Positions 27,481 to 36,791 of a DNA stretch of 64,000 bases are shown piece after piece; the first letter of the stretch is position 1; each line of letters begins with the position of its first letter. The notes below the pieces were generated by a model. That model was not told the origin of the DNA. It was given only the letters and a program-made list of their open reading frames with translations, and did no database searches. Origin of the DNA: Streptomyces shenzhenensis. GTDB taxonomy: Bacteria; Actinomycetota; Actinomycetes; Streptomycetales; Streptomycetaceae. Location of the stretch: contig NZ_PENI01000002.1 of NCBI RefSeq assembly GCF_003688995.1, forward strand, positions 248,001-312,000, written 5' to 3'. The translations under genes and the position numbers were made by a program.

Positions 27481-28821
27481 ATGACCACAACCGCCGAGCA
27501 CGTCGACAGCGGCAAGGCCGCCCGCAAGCGGGTCCCCCGCTCCGGGCACGCCCGCTGGCTGCCGCCCGTCGACCGGCCCGACCCGGTCGCCGTGCTGGAG
27601 CGGCAGGGCCGGGACCGGCTGCCGGAGCTGCTGCCGATCCGGTACGGGCGGATGACCGCCTCGCCGTTCGCCTTCCTGCGCGGCGCCGCCGCCGTCATGG
27701 CCGCCGATCTGGCCGGGCAGCCGCACACCGGGCTCACCGTGCAGCTGTGCGGCGACGCCCATCTGCTCAACTTCGGCGTGTACGCGTCCCCGGAACGCTC
27801 CCTGCTGTTCGACCTCAACGACTTCGACGAAACCTTCCGCGGCCCCTTCGAGTGGGACGTCAAACGGCTCGCCGCCTCCGTCGCCGTGGCCGCCCGCGAG
27901 AACGGGCACCCCGCCCACCGGGCGCACCGGGCAGTCCGGGAGACCGTGGCCGGCTACCGCACCGCGATCCGGCGGCTGGCCCGGCTCGGCGAGCTGACCG
28001 TCTGGTACGAGCGCGTCGACGCCGCCGGCCTGCTGCCCCTCGTCCGCCCGGCCCGCCAACCCCGGCACCTGGGGTCCAGCCTCACCCGCGCCCGCCGCCG
28101 CACCAGCCTGCAGGCCCTCGGCAAGCTCACGGAGGTGGTGGACGGGCGGCGGCGCATCATCCACGACCCGCCGCTGCTCGAACCCGCCGGGGCCGGCGAC
28201 GCGGCCTCGCTGCGCAAGATCTTCAGCGACTACCGCTCCACCCTGCCCGAGGAGCGCCGCCTCCTCCTCGACCGGTACCGCTTCGCCGACGCCGCGCGCA
28301 AGGTCGTCGGCGTCGGCAGCGTCGGCACCCGCTGCTTCCTCGTGCTGCTCACCGGGCGCGGCGCAGGTGACCCGCTGTTCCTGCAGATCAAGGAGGCCCG
28401 CAAGGCCATCCTGGAGGACCACCTGCCGAGCGGGCCGTATCTCCACCCCGGGCACCGGGTCGTGGCGGGGCAGCGGCTGCTCCAGGCCGCCGGCGACATC
28501 TTCCTGGGCTGGATGACGGGGCCGCAGGGCCGCGCCTTCTACGGGCGCCAGCTGCGCGATGTGAAGGGCGTCGCCGATGTGGCGGGCATGAACCCGAACC
28601 GCCTCCTGGCGTACGGGCGGCTGTGCGGCACCGCCCTGGCCCGCGCCCACGCCCGCTCGGGCGACCGTATCGCCATCGCCGCCTACCTGGGCACGGCCGA
28701 CACCTTCGACCGCGCGGTCGCCGACTTCGCGCTGTGCTACGCCGACCAGACCGACGCCGATCACGCGGCGCTCGGCGCCGCCGTCGTGGCGGGCGTGGTC
28801 CCGGCCGCCCCGGGCGTCTGA
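27481..28821 (+). CDS. DUF2252 family protein
   Basis: A 446-residue cytoplasmic protein. It carries the DUF2252 hallmarks RYGRMTASPFAFLRGAA, LCGDAHLLNFGVYASPER, DLNDFDETFRGPFEWDVKRL and HARSGD, with kinase-like GDAHLxNFG and DxNDFD motifs. The fold resembles aminoglycoside-phosphotransferase-type kinases, so a kinase-like function is possible but unproven. ATG 27481 follows GGGAGG. It stands alone on the plus strand. Confidence 0.85.
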   Translation: MTTTAEHVDSGKAARKRVPRSGHARWLPPVDRPDPVAVLERQGRDRLPELLPIRYGRMTASPFAFLRGAAAVMAADLAGQPHTGLTVQLCGDAHLLNFGVYASPERSLLFDLNDFDETFRGPFEWDVKRLAASVAVAARENGHPAHRAHRAVRETVAGYRTAIRRLARLGELTVWYERVDAAGLLPLVRPARQPRHLGSSLTRARRRTSLQALGKLTEVVDGRRRIIHDPPLLEPAGAGDAASLRKIFSDYRSTLPEERRLLLDRYRFADAARKVVGVGSVGTRCFLVLLTGRGAGDPLFLQIKEARKAILEDHLPSGPYLHPGHRVVAGQRLLQAAGDIFLGWMTGPQGRAFYGRQLRDVKGVADVAGMNPNRLLAYGRLCGTALARAHARSGDRIAIAAYLGTADTFDRAVADFALCYADQTDADHAALGAAVVAGVVPAAPGV

Positions 28822-29129
28822 CGACCGGCCGGCCGCCCCGCGCGTCTCCCGCACATACCGACGCCCCTGCTCCGGACGGCGGTCCCGGTCGCGGCGTCGT
28901 TCCGCGCTCGATGGCGGCCCCGGCCTGGCGGCCCCGGCCTGGCGGCCCCGGCCTGGCGGCCCCGGCCTGGCGGCCCCGGCCTGGCGGCCCCGGCCTGGCG
29001 GCCCCGGCCTGACGGCCCGCCGTTGGCTTCGGGGCGGGCCCGGTCCCCGCGGAGCCCTCGACCCGGGCGGCGGTGCTGCCCCGCGCCCGGCGGCTCGGGT
29101 GACGACCGGCCGCCGCGCACAGCCCCGGG
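28822..29129. other. Gene-free stretch holding the 14-bp tandem array
   Basis: Convergent intergenic DNA between the DUF2252 gene and pspAB. Apart from the tandem array at 28913-29010 it shows no gene and no clear terminator hairpin. Confidence 0.6.
28913..29010 (+). repeat. Seven perfect tandem copies of a 14-bp unit
   Basis: The unit GGCGGCCCCGGCCT is repeated seven times without a base change over 98 bases, and an eighth diverged start (GACGGCCCG) follows. It lies between the DUF2252 gene and pspAB, outside any supported gene. Perfect identity suggests recent slippage. Confidence 0.95.
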
Positions 29130-29765
29130 TCACAGCCCGGGGGCGCCCCACACCGGGAACCAGCGGCTCAGGTCCTGCTCGATCCGCAGATCGTTCGCGA
29201 GGGCCGCCTTCACCTGCAGCTCCAGCGCGTTGTCGCGCCGCTGGGTGGTGCCGGGCAGCGGCGCGAACGGGTAGAAGGTGCCCCGCTTGTAGAGGTAGAC
29301 GAGGGCGAGCCGCCGGGCGCCGCCCGCCGCGTCCTTGTTCTCGAATCCGGCCAGGGAGCACAGCAGCTGCGGGCCGAAGCCGTTGGCCTCCATCGAGCTG
29401 TTCACCGCGTGCAGGTCGTTCACCAGATCCGGCAGCTGGTCCGGCGTCCGCTGCGACACCAGCCAGGAGTAGCCGTAGTCGTCCTGCCGCAGCTCCACCG
29501 GCAGGGCGCCGCCGGGTTGCGCGCCCCGCTCGCCCAGCGCCGATCCGCCGCGCTCGGCGTCCGCGTCCAGCAGCGCCCGGACCTCGCGCTGCGTCTGCTC
29601 GAAGGCCGCGCCCTCGACCGACGCGAAGCACACGGCGCCGCCCCCGGTCGGGGTGAACCCCGCCGCGACCTCCAGCGTCACGGCCGCCGAGGGCAGCGCG
29701 AACAGCTGGTCGAGATCGGGTGCGACGGGTTTCGTACGGCCGAGCAGGATGTCCAGGAGCCCCAT
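29130..29765 (-). CDS. pspAB: PspA-associated protein PspAB
   Basis: A 211-residue cytoplasmic protein starting MGLLDILLGRTKPVAPDLDQLFALP, typical of the PspAB family. The family is linked to the phage-shock/membrane-stress response. Its conserved middle runs YGYSWLVSQRTPDQLPDLVNDLH, and the end is GTFYPFAPLP. It starts 2 bases after the htpX stop, so it is in the same operon. No pspA gene lies in the window. The biochemical role is not established. Confidence 0.88.
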   Translation of the reverse strand: MGLLDILLGRTKPVAPDLDQLFALPSAAVTLEVAAGFTPTGGGAVCFASVEGAAFEQTQREVRALLDADAERGGSALGERGAQPGGALPVELRQDDYGYSWLVSQRTPDQLPDLVNDLHAVNSSMEANGFGPQLLCSLAGFENKDAAGGARRLALVYLYKRGTFYPFAPLPGTTQRRDNALELQVKAALANDLRIEQDLSRWFPVWGAPGL

Positions 29766-29767
29766 GC

Positions 29768-30685
29768 TCAGCCCGCCTTCCCCGGCATCGCCGCCTCACC
29801 CAGCTCGGCGGAGATCCGGCCCAGCTGCTCCAGCCGCTGTTCCAGGCTGGGGTGGGTGGAGAAGAGCCGGGACAGGCCGGGCTCGGCGCCCAGGGCCGGG
29901 GTGAAGTAGAAGGCGTTGAAGGCCTGTGCCGTGCGCAGGTCCTTCGTCGGGATCCGGGCGATGTCACCCGAGACCTTGGTCAGCGCGGAGGCCAGGGCCG
30001 AGGGCCGTCCCGTCAGATGGGCGGCGGCCCGGTCGGCGGCCAGCTCGCGATACCGGGACAGCGCCCGGATCAGCAGGAAGCTGATCGCGTACACGGCCGC
30101 GGAGACGCCCATGATGGTGGCGAGGACCACGAGGGTGTTCTGGTCCCTGCGGCCGCGGAAGAGCTGCGAGTAGAAGGCGAACCGCACCATCAGACCGGCG
30201 AGGACACCGAGGAACGACGCGACCGTGATCACGGCGACGTCCTTGTGCGCCACGTGCGACAGCTCGTGCGCCAGCACGCCCTCCAGCTCCGCGGGCTCCA
30301 GCCGGCGCAGCAGGCCGGTGGTCACGCAGATCACCGCATGGTCGGGGTTGCGGCCGGTCGCGAACGCGTTCGGCATGTCGATGTCCGACACGGCGACCAC
30401 CGGCTTCGGCATGTCCGCCTGTGCGCACAGGCGGTCGATCACCCCGTGCAGGTCCGGATACTCCTCGCGCTCCACGATCCGGCCGTGCATCGCGTACAGC
30501 GCGACGCGGTCGGAGAACCAGTACTGCGCCACGAGCAGCGCTGCCGCGAGCACCACGACCAGTACCCAGGACTTCAGCAACGCGATCAACACGGCCACGA
30601 AGGCCACGTACAGCAGCCCGAGCAGGAACAGCGTGACCACCATGCGCACGGTCAGCCGTCGGTCGCTCTGGAAGCGGCTCTGCAT
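29768..30685 (-). CDS. htpX: Membrane zinc metalloprotease HtpX (M48)
   Basis: A 305-residue inner-membrane protease that degrades misfolded membrane proteins. Two N-terminal membrane helices (residues ~10-55) and two more after the active site are visible. The zinc motif HELSH near 140-144 lies in VLAHELSHVAHKD. ATG 30685 (MQSRFQSDRR) follows GGGGTG by 6 bases, while an ATG at 30691 is also possible. It is followed by pspAB with almost no gap, a membrane-stress pairing. Confidence 0.9.
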   Translation of the reverse strand: MQSRFQSDRRLTVRMVVTLFLLGLLYVAFVAVLIALLKSWVLVVVLAAALLVAQYWFSDRVALYAMHGRIVEREEYPDLHGVIDRLCAQADMPKPVVAVSDIDMPNAFATGRNPDHAVICVTTGLLRRLEPAELEGVLAHELSHVAHKDVAVITVASFLGVLAGLMVRFAFYSQLFRGRRDQNTLVVLATIMGVSAAVYAISFLLIRALSRYRELAADRAAAHLTGRPSALASALTKVSGDIARIPTKDLRTAQAFNAFYFTPALGAEPGLSRLFSTHPSLEQRLEQLGRISAELGEAAMPGKAG

Positions 30686-30829
30686 CTGCATCACCCCGCA
30701 GTAAGGCACTCGTCCCGCTGTCCAGTGTGCACCTGGCGAGGTCGGCGCCGACCCCGGGACGGGCAAAGATTCCCCCGGGGCCCAGCGGTCCTCCGCGCCC
30801 CCGGCACCGCCCCGCCGGTCCCGCGTGCC

Positions 30830-31087
30830 CTAGTGGACCGACCGCATCTCCAGCCAGCCCAGCAGCAGGATCACCGCGGCGATGCAGCCGAGCACGATCA
30901 CGGTCGACACCCAGGGCGAGCGGCGCGGCGCGGCCCGCTCCGGGGCGGCGCGGAACGGGGCCGGGTCCGGCGGGTTCTCCTTCCACCGGGCGGCGAGCAT
31001 CCTGGCCCGGGCCGAGGGCTCCTTGTGCTCGGCGTCGTCCGCCCACTTCAGATCGAAGTCGCGCTCGCCGTCGTCCTGTCCGGACAT
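30830..31087 (-). CDS. Small single-pass membrane protein
   Basis: An 85-residue protein with an acidic N-terminus (MSGQDDGERDFDLKWADDAEHKE) and one C-terminal membrane helix (VSTVIVLGCIAAVILLLGWLEM). It should be tail-anchored with a cytoplasmic N-terminus. It lies between glnA and htpX on the same strand. No family was recognised. Confidence 0.75.
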   Translation of the reverse strand: MSGQDDGERDFDLKWADDAEHKEPSARARMLAARWKENPPDPAPFRAAPERAAPRRSPWVSTVIVLGCIAAVILLLGWLEMRSVH

Positions 31088-31163
31088 CCCTGCGTCTCCC
31101 CGTGTCCCCTGTCGAACAGCTGTGCAGTAAACGATACGGCGACACCCCCGTCCGGCGAAACGG

Positions 31164-31198
31164 GGCGCCCCCGTTCCGCACGGCAGAACGGGGGCGCC
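31164..31198. terminator. Terminator of glnA
   Basis: GGCGCCCCCGTTC and GAACGGGGGCGCC form a perfect 13-bp stem around CGCACGGCA. It lies 22 bases beyond the glnA stop on the minus strand. Confidence 0.88.
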
Positions 31199-31219
31199 GA
31201 AGGCTCACACAGGGGCCGG

Positions 31220-32629
31220 TCACACGTCGAAGTACAGCTCGAACTCGTGCGGGTGCGGGCGGAGCTGGAGCGGAGCGATCTCGTTCGTGCGCTTGAAGTC
31301 GATCCAGGTCTCGATCAGGTCGGACGTGAAGACGTCGCCCGCGAGCAGGAACTCGTGGTCGGCCTCCAGGGAGTCGAGGACCGCCGGGAGCGAGGTCGGG
31401 ACCTGCGGGACGCCGGCGTGCTCCTCGGGGGCCAGCTCGTACAGGTCCTTGTCGATCGGCTCGGCCGGCTCGATCTTGTTCTTGATGCCGTCCAGACCCG
31501 CGAGGAGCAGCGCCGAGAAGGCGAGGTACGGGTTGCCGGAGGAGTCGGGCGCGCGGAACTCGACGCGCTTGGCCTTCGGGTTGGAGCCCGTGATCGGGAT
31601 ACGCATGGCCGCGGAGCGGTTGCGCTGCGAGTAGACCAGGTTGACCGGGGCCTCGAAGCCGGGCACCAGACGGTGGTACGAGTTCACCGTGGGGTTGGTG
31701 AAGGCCAGCAGCGACGGGGCGTGCCGGAGGATGCCGCCGATGTAGTAGCGGGCGGTGTCCGACAGGCCGGCGTAGCCCTGCTCGTCGTAGAACAGCGGGT
31801 CGCCGCCGCTCCACAGCGACTGGTGGACGTGCATGCCCGAGCCGTTGTCACCGAAGATCGGCTTCGGCATGAAGGTCGCGGTCTTGCCGTTGCGCCAGGC
31901 GACGTTCTTCACGATGTACTTGAAGAGCTGGAGGTCGTCGGCGGCGGCGAGCAGCGTGTTGAACTTGTAGTTGATCTCGGCCTGTCCTGCGGTGCCCACC
32001 TCGTGGTGCTGGCGCTCGACCTTCAGACCGGCCCTGTCCAGTTCGAGGGAGATCTCGGCGCGCAGGTCGGCGAAGTGGTCGACCGGCGGGACCGGGAAGT
32101 AGCCCCCCTTGTAGCGGACCTTGTAACCGCGGTTGTCCTCCAGGGCACCGGTGTTCCAGGCGCCGGCCTCGGAGTCGATGTGGTAGAAGGACTCGTTCGC
32201 GCTGGTGGCGAAGCGGACGGAGTCGAAGACGTAGAACTCGGCCTCGGGGCCGAAGTACGCGGTGTCCGCGATCCCGGTGGAGGCGAGGTACGCCTCGGCC
32301 TTCTTCGCCACGTTGCGCGGGTCACGGGAGTACTGCTCGCCCGTGATCGGGTCGTGGATGAAGAAGTTGATGTTGAGGGTCTTGTCCCGGCGGAACGGGT
32401 CGACCCGGGCGGTCGACAGGTCGGCGCGCAGCGACATGTCGGACTCGTGAATGGCCTGGAAGCCACGGATCGAGGATCCGTCGAAGGCGAGCTCCTCGTC
32501 CGGGTCGAACGCCTCGACCGGCACCGTGAAGTGCTGCATCACGCCCGGCAGATCGCAGAAGCGGACGTCGACGAACTTGACGTCCTCGTCCGCGATGAAC
32601 TTCTTGGCCTCGTCGGCGTTCTGGAACAT
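31220..32629 (-). CDS. glnA: Glutamine synthetase type I (GSI-beta)
   Basis: A 469-residue dodecameric glutamine synthetase, the main ammonium-assimilating enzyme. It starts [20 protein letters not shown]. The active-site segments [31 protein letters not shown] and [13 protein letters not shown] are present. Tyr397 in [11 protein letters not shown] is the site of regulatory adenylylation in the GSI-beta class. The length is usual. A GlnR box lies upstream and a strong terminator follows, so it is monocistronic. It complements GlnII 6 kb away. Confidence 0.97.
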   Translation of the reverse strand: MFQNADEAKKFIADEDVKFVDVRFCDLPGVMQHFTVPVEAFDPDEELAFDGSSIRGFQAIHESDMSLRADLSTARVDPFRRDKTLNINFFIHDPITGEQYSRDPRNVAKKAEAYLASTGIADTAYFGPEAEFYVFDSVRFATSANESFYHIDSEAGAWNTGALEDNRGYKVRYKGGYFPVPPVDHFADLRAEISLELDRAGLKVERQHHEVGTAGQAEINYKFNTLLAAADDLQLFKYIVKNVAWRNGKTATFMPKPIFGDNGSGMHVHQSLWSGGDPLFYDEQGYAGLSDTARYYIGGILRHAPSLLAFTNPTVNSYHRLVPGFEAPVNLVYSQRNRSAAMRIPITGSNPKAKRVEFRAPDSSGNPYLAFSALLLAGLDGIKNKIEPAEPIDKDLYELAPEEHAGVPQVPTSLPAVLDSLEADHEFLLAGDVFTSDLIETWIDFKRTNEIAPLQLRPHPHEFELYFDV

Positions 32630-32727
32630 CCAGCTCCTCCTACTCCCGACCGTCCTGTCGCCGGGGTGGTAGTTCGTTCGTGCGGCCAGTGCGGTGGCAC
32701 ACGCTGGCTCGACACTAGGTTCGGGTG

Positions 32728-32766
32728 ATTTCTCGGGCGTGACCCATTTGTTTCGCTGAAGTTAAC
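32728..32766 (-). promoter_or_regulatory. GlnR box upstream of glnA
   Basis: Read on the minus strand: GTTAAC-n6-GAAAC-n6-GTCAC-n6-GAAAT. This is an almost consensus double a-site/b-site GlnR array with exact 11-base periodicity, lying 99-137 bases before the glnA start. GlnR, the actinobacterial nitrogen regulator, is known to activate glnA from such sites. Confidence 0.92.
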
Positions 32767-32839
32767 CGGCCCGGCTTCCACGGTAGCCCCGACGACCCCG
32801 CCGTCCCTCGGTCAGGCGCGGGCGCAGTACCGTGGACCG

Positions 32840-33307
32840 GTGGACAACAGGCAAGCAGTGGGATCGTGGCTCTCCGGGCCGCGCGCGGCCATGGAGGACG
32901 CCGGTGCCGACTTCGGATACCGGGGTGAACAGCTCGGTCTGCCGGAGCAGGGGCCGGGTTCGATCGCCCGTCCGGGCCGGCGGCTGGGCGCGCTGGCCGT
33001 GGACTGGGGGCTGTGCCTCTTGATCGCATACGGCCTGATCACGGACAGCTACAACAGTGCGGCCCAGGTCTGGGCCCCGGTCATCCTCTTCGCGCTGATC
33101 CTGCTCACCGTCGGCACGGTCGGCTTCACGCCGGGCAAGCGGCTCTTCGGCCTCCGGGTGGCCGCGCTCGACACCGGTCGCGTCAACCCGCTGCGTGTCC
33201 TGCTGCGCACGGTCCTGCTGTTCCTCGCCCTTCCGGCGCTGATCTGGGACCGCGACGGCCGCGGCCTCCACGACCGCCTGGCCGGCACGGTGGAGGTCCG
33301 CGTCTGA
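32840..33307 (+). CDS. RDD family membrane protein
   Basis: A 155-residue membrane protein. An N-terminal cytoplasmic stretch of ~50 residues ends in RPGRRLGALAVDWGLCLLI, the RDD-type start of helix 1. The second helix pair and GFTPGKRLFGLRV follow. The C-terminal WDRDGRGLHDRLAGTVEV is typical of RDD proteins. The GTG at 32840 is assumed, as no strong ribosome site is visible and the message may be nearly leaderless. It is divergent from glnA. Function unknown, possibly ion or small-molecule transport. Confidence 0.82.
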   Translation: MDNRQAVGSWLSGPRAAMEDAGADFGYRGEQLGLPEQGPGSIARPGRRLGALAVDWGLCLLIAYGLITDSYNSAAQVWAPVILFALILLTVGTVGFTPGKRLFGLRVAALDTGRVNPLRVLLRTVLLFLALPALIWDRDGRGLHDRLAGTVEVRV

Positions 33308-33326
33308 GGCCGCACAGGGGCAGGTA

Positions 33327-33372
33327 CGACGAAGGGGGCACCCGGAGTGATCTCCGGGTGCCCCCTTCGTCG
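33327..33372. terminator. Strong bidirectional terminator
   Basis: A perfect 21-bp stem (33327-33347 with 33352-33372) around a TGAT loop, containing GGGGGCACCCGG. It lies between the convergent RDD and DUF4191 genes, so it ends both. Confidence 0.93.
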
Positions 33373-33459
33373 CACAGCGGACCCGTTTCCGGCCCTCGCC
33401 GTGGGTGTCGCGGTCTTGTGCCGCCATCTCCGGCACGGTCGCGGACCGCGAGGTGGGGG

Positions 33460-34161
33460 TCAGCGGGCCTTCGGGCCGCCCTTCGGCATCCGCATGCCCT
33501 TCGGCATCGGGCCCTTCGGCAGCGGCATGTTGGTCATCAGGTCACCCATGGCGCGCAGCCGGTCGTTGGTGGCGGTCACCTGCGGGCCGGACAGGACGCG
33601 CGGGAACTTCAGCATGGTCGTGCGCAGCTTCTTCAGCGCGACCTGCTCCTCGCCCGTGCCGACGATCAGATCGTGCACCGGCACGTCCGCCACGACGCGG
33701 TTCATCTTCTTCTTCTCGGCGGCCAGCAGGCTCTTCACCCGGTTCGGGTTGCCCTCGGCCACCAGCACGATGCCGGCCTTGCCGACGGCCCGGTGCACCA
33801 CGTCCTGGCTGCGGTTCATCGCCACCGCGGGGGTCGTCGTCCAGCCCCGGCCGATGTTGTCGAGGACCGCCGCGGCGGCGCCCGGCTGGCCCTCCATCTG
33901 CCCGAAGGCGGCCCGCTCGGCGCGGCGGCCGAAGACGATCGCCGTCGCGAGGAAGGCGAGCAGCAGGCCCAGGATGCCGAGATAGACCGGGTGACCGATC
34001 AGAAAGCCGATCGCGAGGAAGACACCGAAGGTGGCGATGCCGACAGCCGCGAGCACAAGACCGATCTTCTTGTCGGCCTTGCGGGTCATCTTGTACGTCA
34101 GGGCGATCTGCTTCAGTCGCCCGGGGTTCGCAGCGTCCGCTGCGGTTTCCTTCCTCGCCAT
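33460..34161 (-). CDS. DUF4191 family membrane protein
   Basis: A 233-residue protein with two membrane helices (residues ~33-80) and a cytoplasmic C-terminal region that ends in Met/Pro/Lys-rich repeats (PKGPMPKGMRMPKGG). The order and composition match the DUF4191 family that sits beside lipA in many actinobacteria. It starts MARKETAADAANPGRLKQI. Function unknown, but its steady linkage to lipoate genes suggests a membrane-envelope or lipoylation-related role. Confidence 0.85.
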   Translation of the reverse strand: MARKETAADAANPGRLKQIALTYKMTRKADKKIGLVLAAVGIATFGVFLAIGFLIGHPVYLGILGLLLAFLATAIVFGRRAERAAFGQMEGQPGAAAAVLDNIGRGWTTTPAVAMNRSQDVVHRAVGKAGIVLVAEGNPNRVKSLLAAEKKKMNRVVADVPVHDLIVGTGEEQVALKKLRTTMLKFPRVLSGPQVTATNDRLRAMGDLMTNMPLPKGPMPKGMRMPKGGPKAR

Positions 34162-34240
34162 GCGACGAAGTCTACGTGGCCCCGGAAGCGCCTTCGACGG
34201 CAGTGTCCCGACGGCGCTGTCCGGATGGGTGGCGGGGCCG

Positions 34241-34438
34241 TCAGGAACGGATGGCGGCCTGCTCCAGGACGCGCTGTGCCTCGACCCGGTCCTGGGCGCG
34301 GCGGCGGTCCTCGAGGACGGAGGTCCAGGCGTTGCGGCGGGCGGTGCGCTGGCCGCCGCTCATCAGCAGCGACTCGACGGCACGGAGCGCGTCGGTGAAG
34401 CTCGGGATGGCGGTGGCGCGAACGGGTACGGCCTGCAT
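34241..34438 (-). CDS. Small basic hypothetical protein
   Basis: A 65-residue cytoplasmic protein (MQAVPVRATAIPSFTDALRA...), with an Arg/Ala-rich helical C-terminal half. ATG 34438 is preceded by a run of G (GGGGGGACCTCC). It lies between lipA and the DUF4191 gene on the same strand. No domain recognised. It is kept because its frame has gene-like codon use and a good start. Confidence 0.65.
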   Translation of the reverse strand: MQAVPVRATAIPSFTDALRAVESLLMSGGQRTARRNAWTSVLEDRRRAQDRVEAQRVLEQAAIRS

Positions 34439-34572
34439 GGAGGTCCCCCCTCGATACGGCTCCGGGAACGGGTGCGCATGGCGTGGATCCAGGGTCACTG
34501 TTCGGTGTTACCAGGGCGTGACCTGCCGGTCAAACACCGATGAAGCCTGGACACGGGGGCCTGAAACGGTGA

Positions 34573-34620
34573 CGCGGCCCCGACGCGCGCCTCTCAGCTG
34601 CGAGGACGGTCGGGGCCGCG
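34573..34620. terminator. Terminator of lipA
   Basis: CGCGGCCCCGAC and GTCGGGGCCGCG form a perfect 12-bp stem across a 24-base loop that itself contains CCTCTCAGCTGCGAGG. It lies 89 bases beyond the lipA stop. Confidence 0.75.
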
Positions 34621-34709
34621 GCTCACCGGACTCTACCGGCGGGTAATGGGGTGTGCGCGAACTCATACGAGCCCGGGTTCCCTTTCCGCGCAAAGGAAGT
34701 GACGGGCCG

Positions 34710-35675
34710 TCAGACCGCCTGGGCGGCGACGAAGGCACCGCGCTTCTCGACGGCCATCTGGTAGAGCCGCCCGGCGCGGTAGGAGGACCGTACCAGCGGC
34801 CCCGACATCACGCCCGAGAAGCCGATCTGCTCGGCTTCCTCCTTCAGCTCGACGAACTCCTGCGGCTTGACCCAGCGCTCCACGGGGTGGTGCCGCACGG
34901 ACGGACGCAGATACTGCGTGATGGTGACCAGCTCGCAGCCCGCCTCGTGCAGCTGCCGGAGCGCCTCGCCGACCTCTTCGCGGGTCTCGCCCATGCCGAG
35001 GATCAGATTGGACTTGGTGACCAGGCCGTAGTCGCGGGCCGCGGTGATGACCTTCAGGGAGCGCTCGTAGCGGAAGCCGGGGCGGATCCGCTTGAAGATC
35101 CGGGGCACGGTCTCCACGTTGTGCGCGAAGACCTCGGGGCGGGCGGCGAAGACCTCCGCCAGCTGCTCCGGGACGGCGTTGAAGTCGGGGGCCAGCAGTT
35201 CGACCTTCGTACGGCCGCCCTCGCGCTCCGCGGTCTGCTGGTGGATCTGGCGCACGGTCTCGGCGTACAGCCAGGCCCCGCCGTCCGCCAGGTCGTCGCG
35301 GGCGACGCCGGTGACGGTGGCGTAGTTCAGGTCCATGGTGACCACGGACTCGCCCACCCGGCGCGGCTCGTCGCGGTCCAGTGCCTCGGGCTTGCCGGTG
35401 TCGATCTGGCAGAAGTCGCAGCGCCGGGTGCACTGGTCGCCGCCGATGAGGAACGTCGCCTCGCGGTCCTCCCAGCACTCGTAGATGTTCGGGCAGCCGG
35501 CTTCCTGGCAGACCGTGTGCAGGCCCTCGCTCTTGACCAGGTTCTGCATCTTCGTGTACTCGGGGCCCATTTTCGCCCGGGTCTTGATCCACTCGGGCTT
35601 GCGCTCGATGGGGGTCTGGCTGTTGCGGACCTCCAGGCGCAGCATCTTGCGTCCGTCTGGTGCGACTGCGGACAC
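34710..35675 (-). CDS. lipA: Lipoyl synthase LipA
   Basis: A 321-residue radical-SAM enzyme that inserts two sulfurs into the octanoyl group on lipoyl domains. The auxiliary cluster motif [12 protein letters not shown] and the radical-SAM motif CTRRCDFC are both present. GTG 35675 follows AGGGAG by 6 bases and fits the family length better than an ATG at 35735. It is downstream of lipB, separated by two copies of an intergenic repeat. Its products serve SucB and related E2 proteins. Confidence 0.97.
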   Translation of the reverse strand: MSAVAPDGRKMLRLEVRNSQTPIERKPEWIKTRAKMGPEYTKMQNLVKSEGLHTVCQEAGCPNIYECWEDREATFLIGGDQCTRRCDFCQIDTGKPEALDRDEPRRVGESVVTMDLNYATVTGVARDDLADGGAWLYAETVRQIHQQTAEREGGRTKVELLAPDFNAVPEQLAEVFAARPEVFAHNVETVPRIFKRIRPGFRYERSLKVITAARDYGLVTKSNLILGMGETREEVGEALRQLHEAGCELVTITQYLRPSVRHHPVERWVKPQEFVELKEEAEQIGFSGVMSGPLVRSSYRAGRLYQMAVEKRGAFVAAQAV

Positions 35676-35760
35676 GACCGGCTCCCTAGCGATTGATTCT
35701 TCGGCGACTTTCAGGGTACGCCCGTTGATTTGCATGCCCGGCGGTGGTGCTGGCCTCCCG

Positions 35761-35827
35761 GGGGCTGCCGCCCCCAGGCCCCCGCTTTCGGCCTGGACGG
35801 CCTTGTCCTCAAGCGCCGGACGGGCTG
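35761..35827 (+). repeat. Dispersed 67-bp intergenic repeat, copy 1
   Basis: Begins GGGGCTGCCGCCCCCAGGCC, contains GCTTTCGGCCTGGACGGCC and ends AAGCGCCGGACGGGCTG. Copy 2 follows 35 bases later with four changes, in direct orientation. This family differs from the GCGCAGTTCCCCGCG family in the rest of the window. Confidence 0.9.
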
Positions 35828-35862
35828 TTGGTGTCGGGTCTTGTGGTCAAGTGCCGGTCCCA

Positions 35863-35929
35863 GGGGCTGCCGCCCCCGGACCCCCGCTTTCGGCCTGGAC
35901 GGCCTCGTCCTCAAGCGCCGGACGGGCTG
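35863..35929 (+). repeat. Dispersed 67-bp intergenic repeat, copy 2
   Basis: Same length and order of motifs as the copy at 35761, with GGACCCCCG in place of GGCCCCCG and CTCGTCC in place of CTTGTCC. Both copies lie between lipB and lipA. Confidence 0.9.
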
Positions 35930-35990
35930 GTGGTGCCGGGCCATGTCGTCCAGGGGGGTGTCCGGCTATGTCGTCCGGGGGCGAGCCGGT

Positions 35991-36791
35991 CTATGCCGCC
36001 GGCTTGCGTTCGATTTCCCGGGGGCTGGGTTCCGCGTTCTCCAGGATGTCCCTCAGGTGCCGTTCGACGGTCGGCAGTACCTGCTCGACCGTGAGGTCAC
36101 GGCCCAGCTCCGCGGCGAGCGAGGTGACGCCCGCGTCCCGGATGCCGCACGGGATGATCCGGTCGAACCAGGTGGTGTCGGGGTTCACGTTGAAGGAGAA
36201 GCCGTGCATCGTGACGCCCTTGGCCACGCGGATCCCGATCTGGGCGAGCTTGCGGTCCTCGCGGCGCTGTCCTGCGTTGGACGGGGCGTACTCCGGGCCG
36301 TTGAGGCGCGGGTCGAACTCCTCGTCGGTGAGGCGCGGGTCGAAGTCCAGGGAGAGCCCCCCGATCGCCGGGCGCCGCTCGACCGGGTCGCCGAGCACCC
36401 ACACCCCGCTGCGGCCCTCGACCCGGGTGGTCTCCAGGCCGAACTCCGCGCAGGCGCGGATCAGCGCCTCCTCCAGGCGCCGCACGTGCGCGACGACGTC
36501 GACCGGGCGCGGCAGCTTCTGGATCGGGTAGCCGACGAGCTGGCCGGGGCCGTGCCAGGTGATCTTGCCGCCGCGGTCCACGTCGACGACCGGGGTGCCG
36601 TCGAGCGGGCGTTCGCTGTCCTCGGTGCGCCGGCCCGCGGTGTAGACGGGCGGGTGCTCCAGCAGCAGAACGGTGTCGGGGACCTCGTCGGCGAACCGCG
36701 CCGCGTGCACCCGGCGCTGTTCGTCCCACGCCTCCTGGTACTCGACGGCTTCCGCGCCGAACCCCATGCGGACGAACCGCAACTCACTCAC
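35991..36791 (-). CDS. lipB: Octanoyltransferase LipB
   Basis: A 266-residue cytoplasmic enzyme that moves octanoate from acyl carrier protein to lipoyl domains. The family motif [17 protein letters not shown] lies near residues 70-86. The catalytic Cys is in [13 protein letters not shown] near 190, with the Lys in [15 protein letters not shown] 36791 follows GGGAGG by 8 bases. The gene is divergent from a large regulator and lies upstream of lipA on the same strand. Confidence 0.96.
   Translation of the reverse strand: MSELRFVRMGFGAEAVEYQEAWDEQRRVHAARFADEVPDTVLLLEHPPVYTAGRRTEDSERPLDGTPVVDVDRGGKITWHGPGQLVGYPIQKLPRPVDVVAHVRRLEEALIRACAEFGLETTRVEGRSGVWVLGDPVERRPAIGGLSLDFDPRLTDEEFDPRLNGPEYAPSNAGQRREDRKLAQIGIRVAKGVTMHGFSFNVNPDTTWFDRIIPCGIRDAGVTSLAAELGRDLTVEQVLPTVERHLRDILENAEPSPREIERKPAA

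Noticed and set aside
28913..29010. CRISPR array
   Set aside because: The repeats are directly contiguous with no spacers and no cas genes are present.
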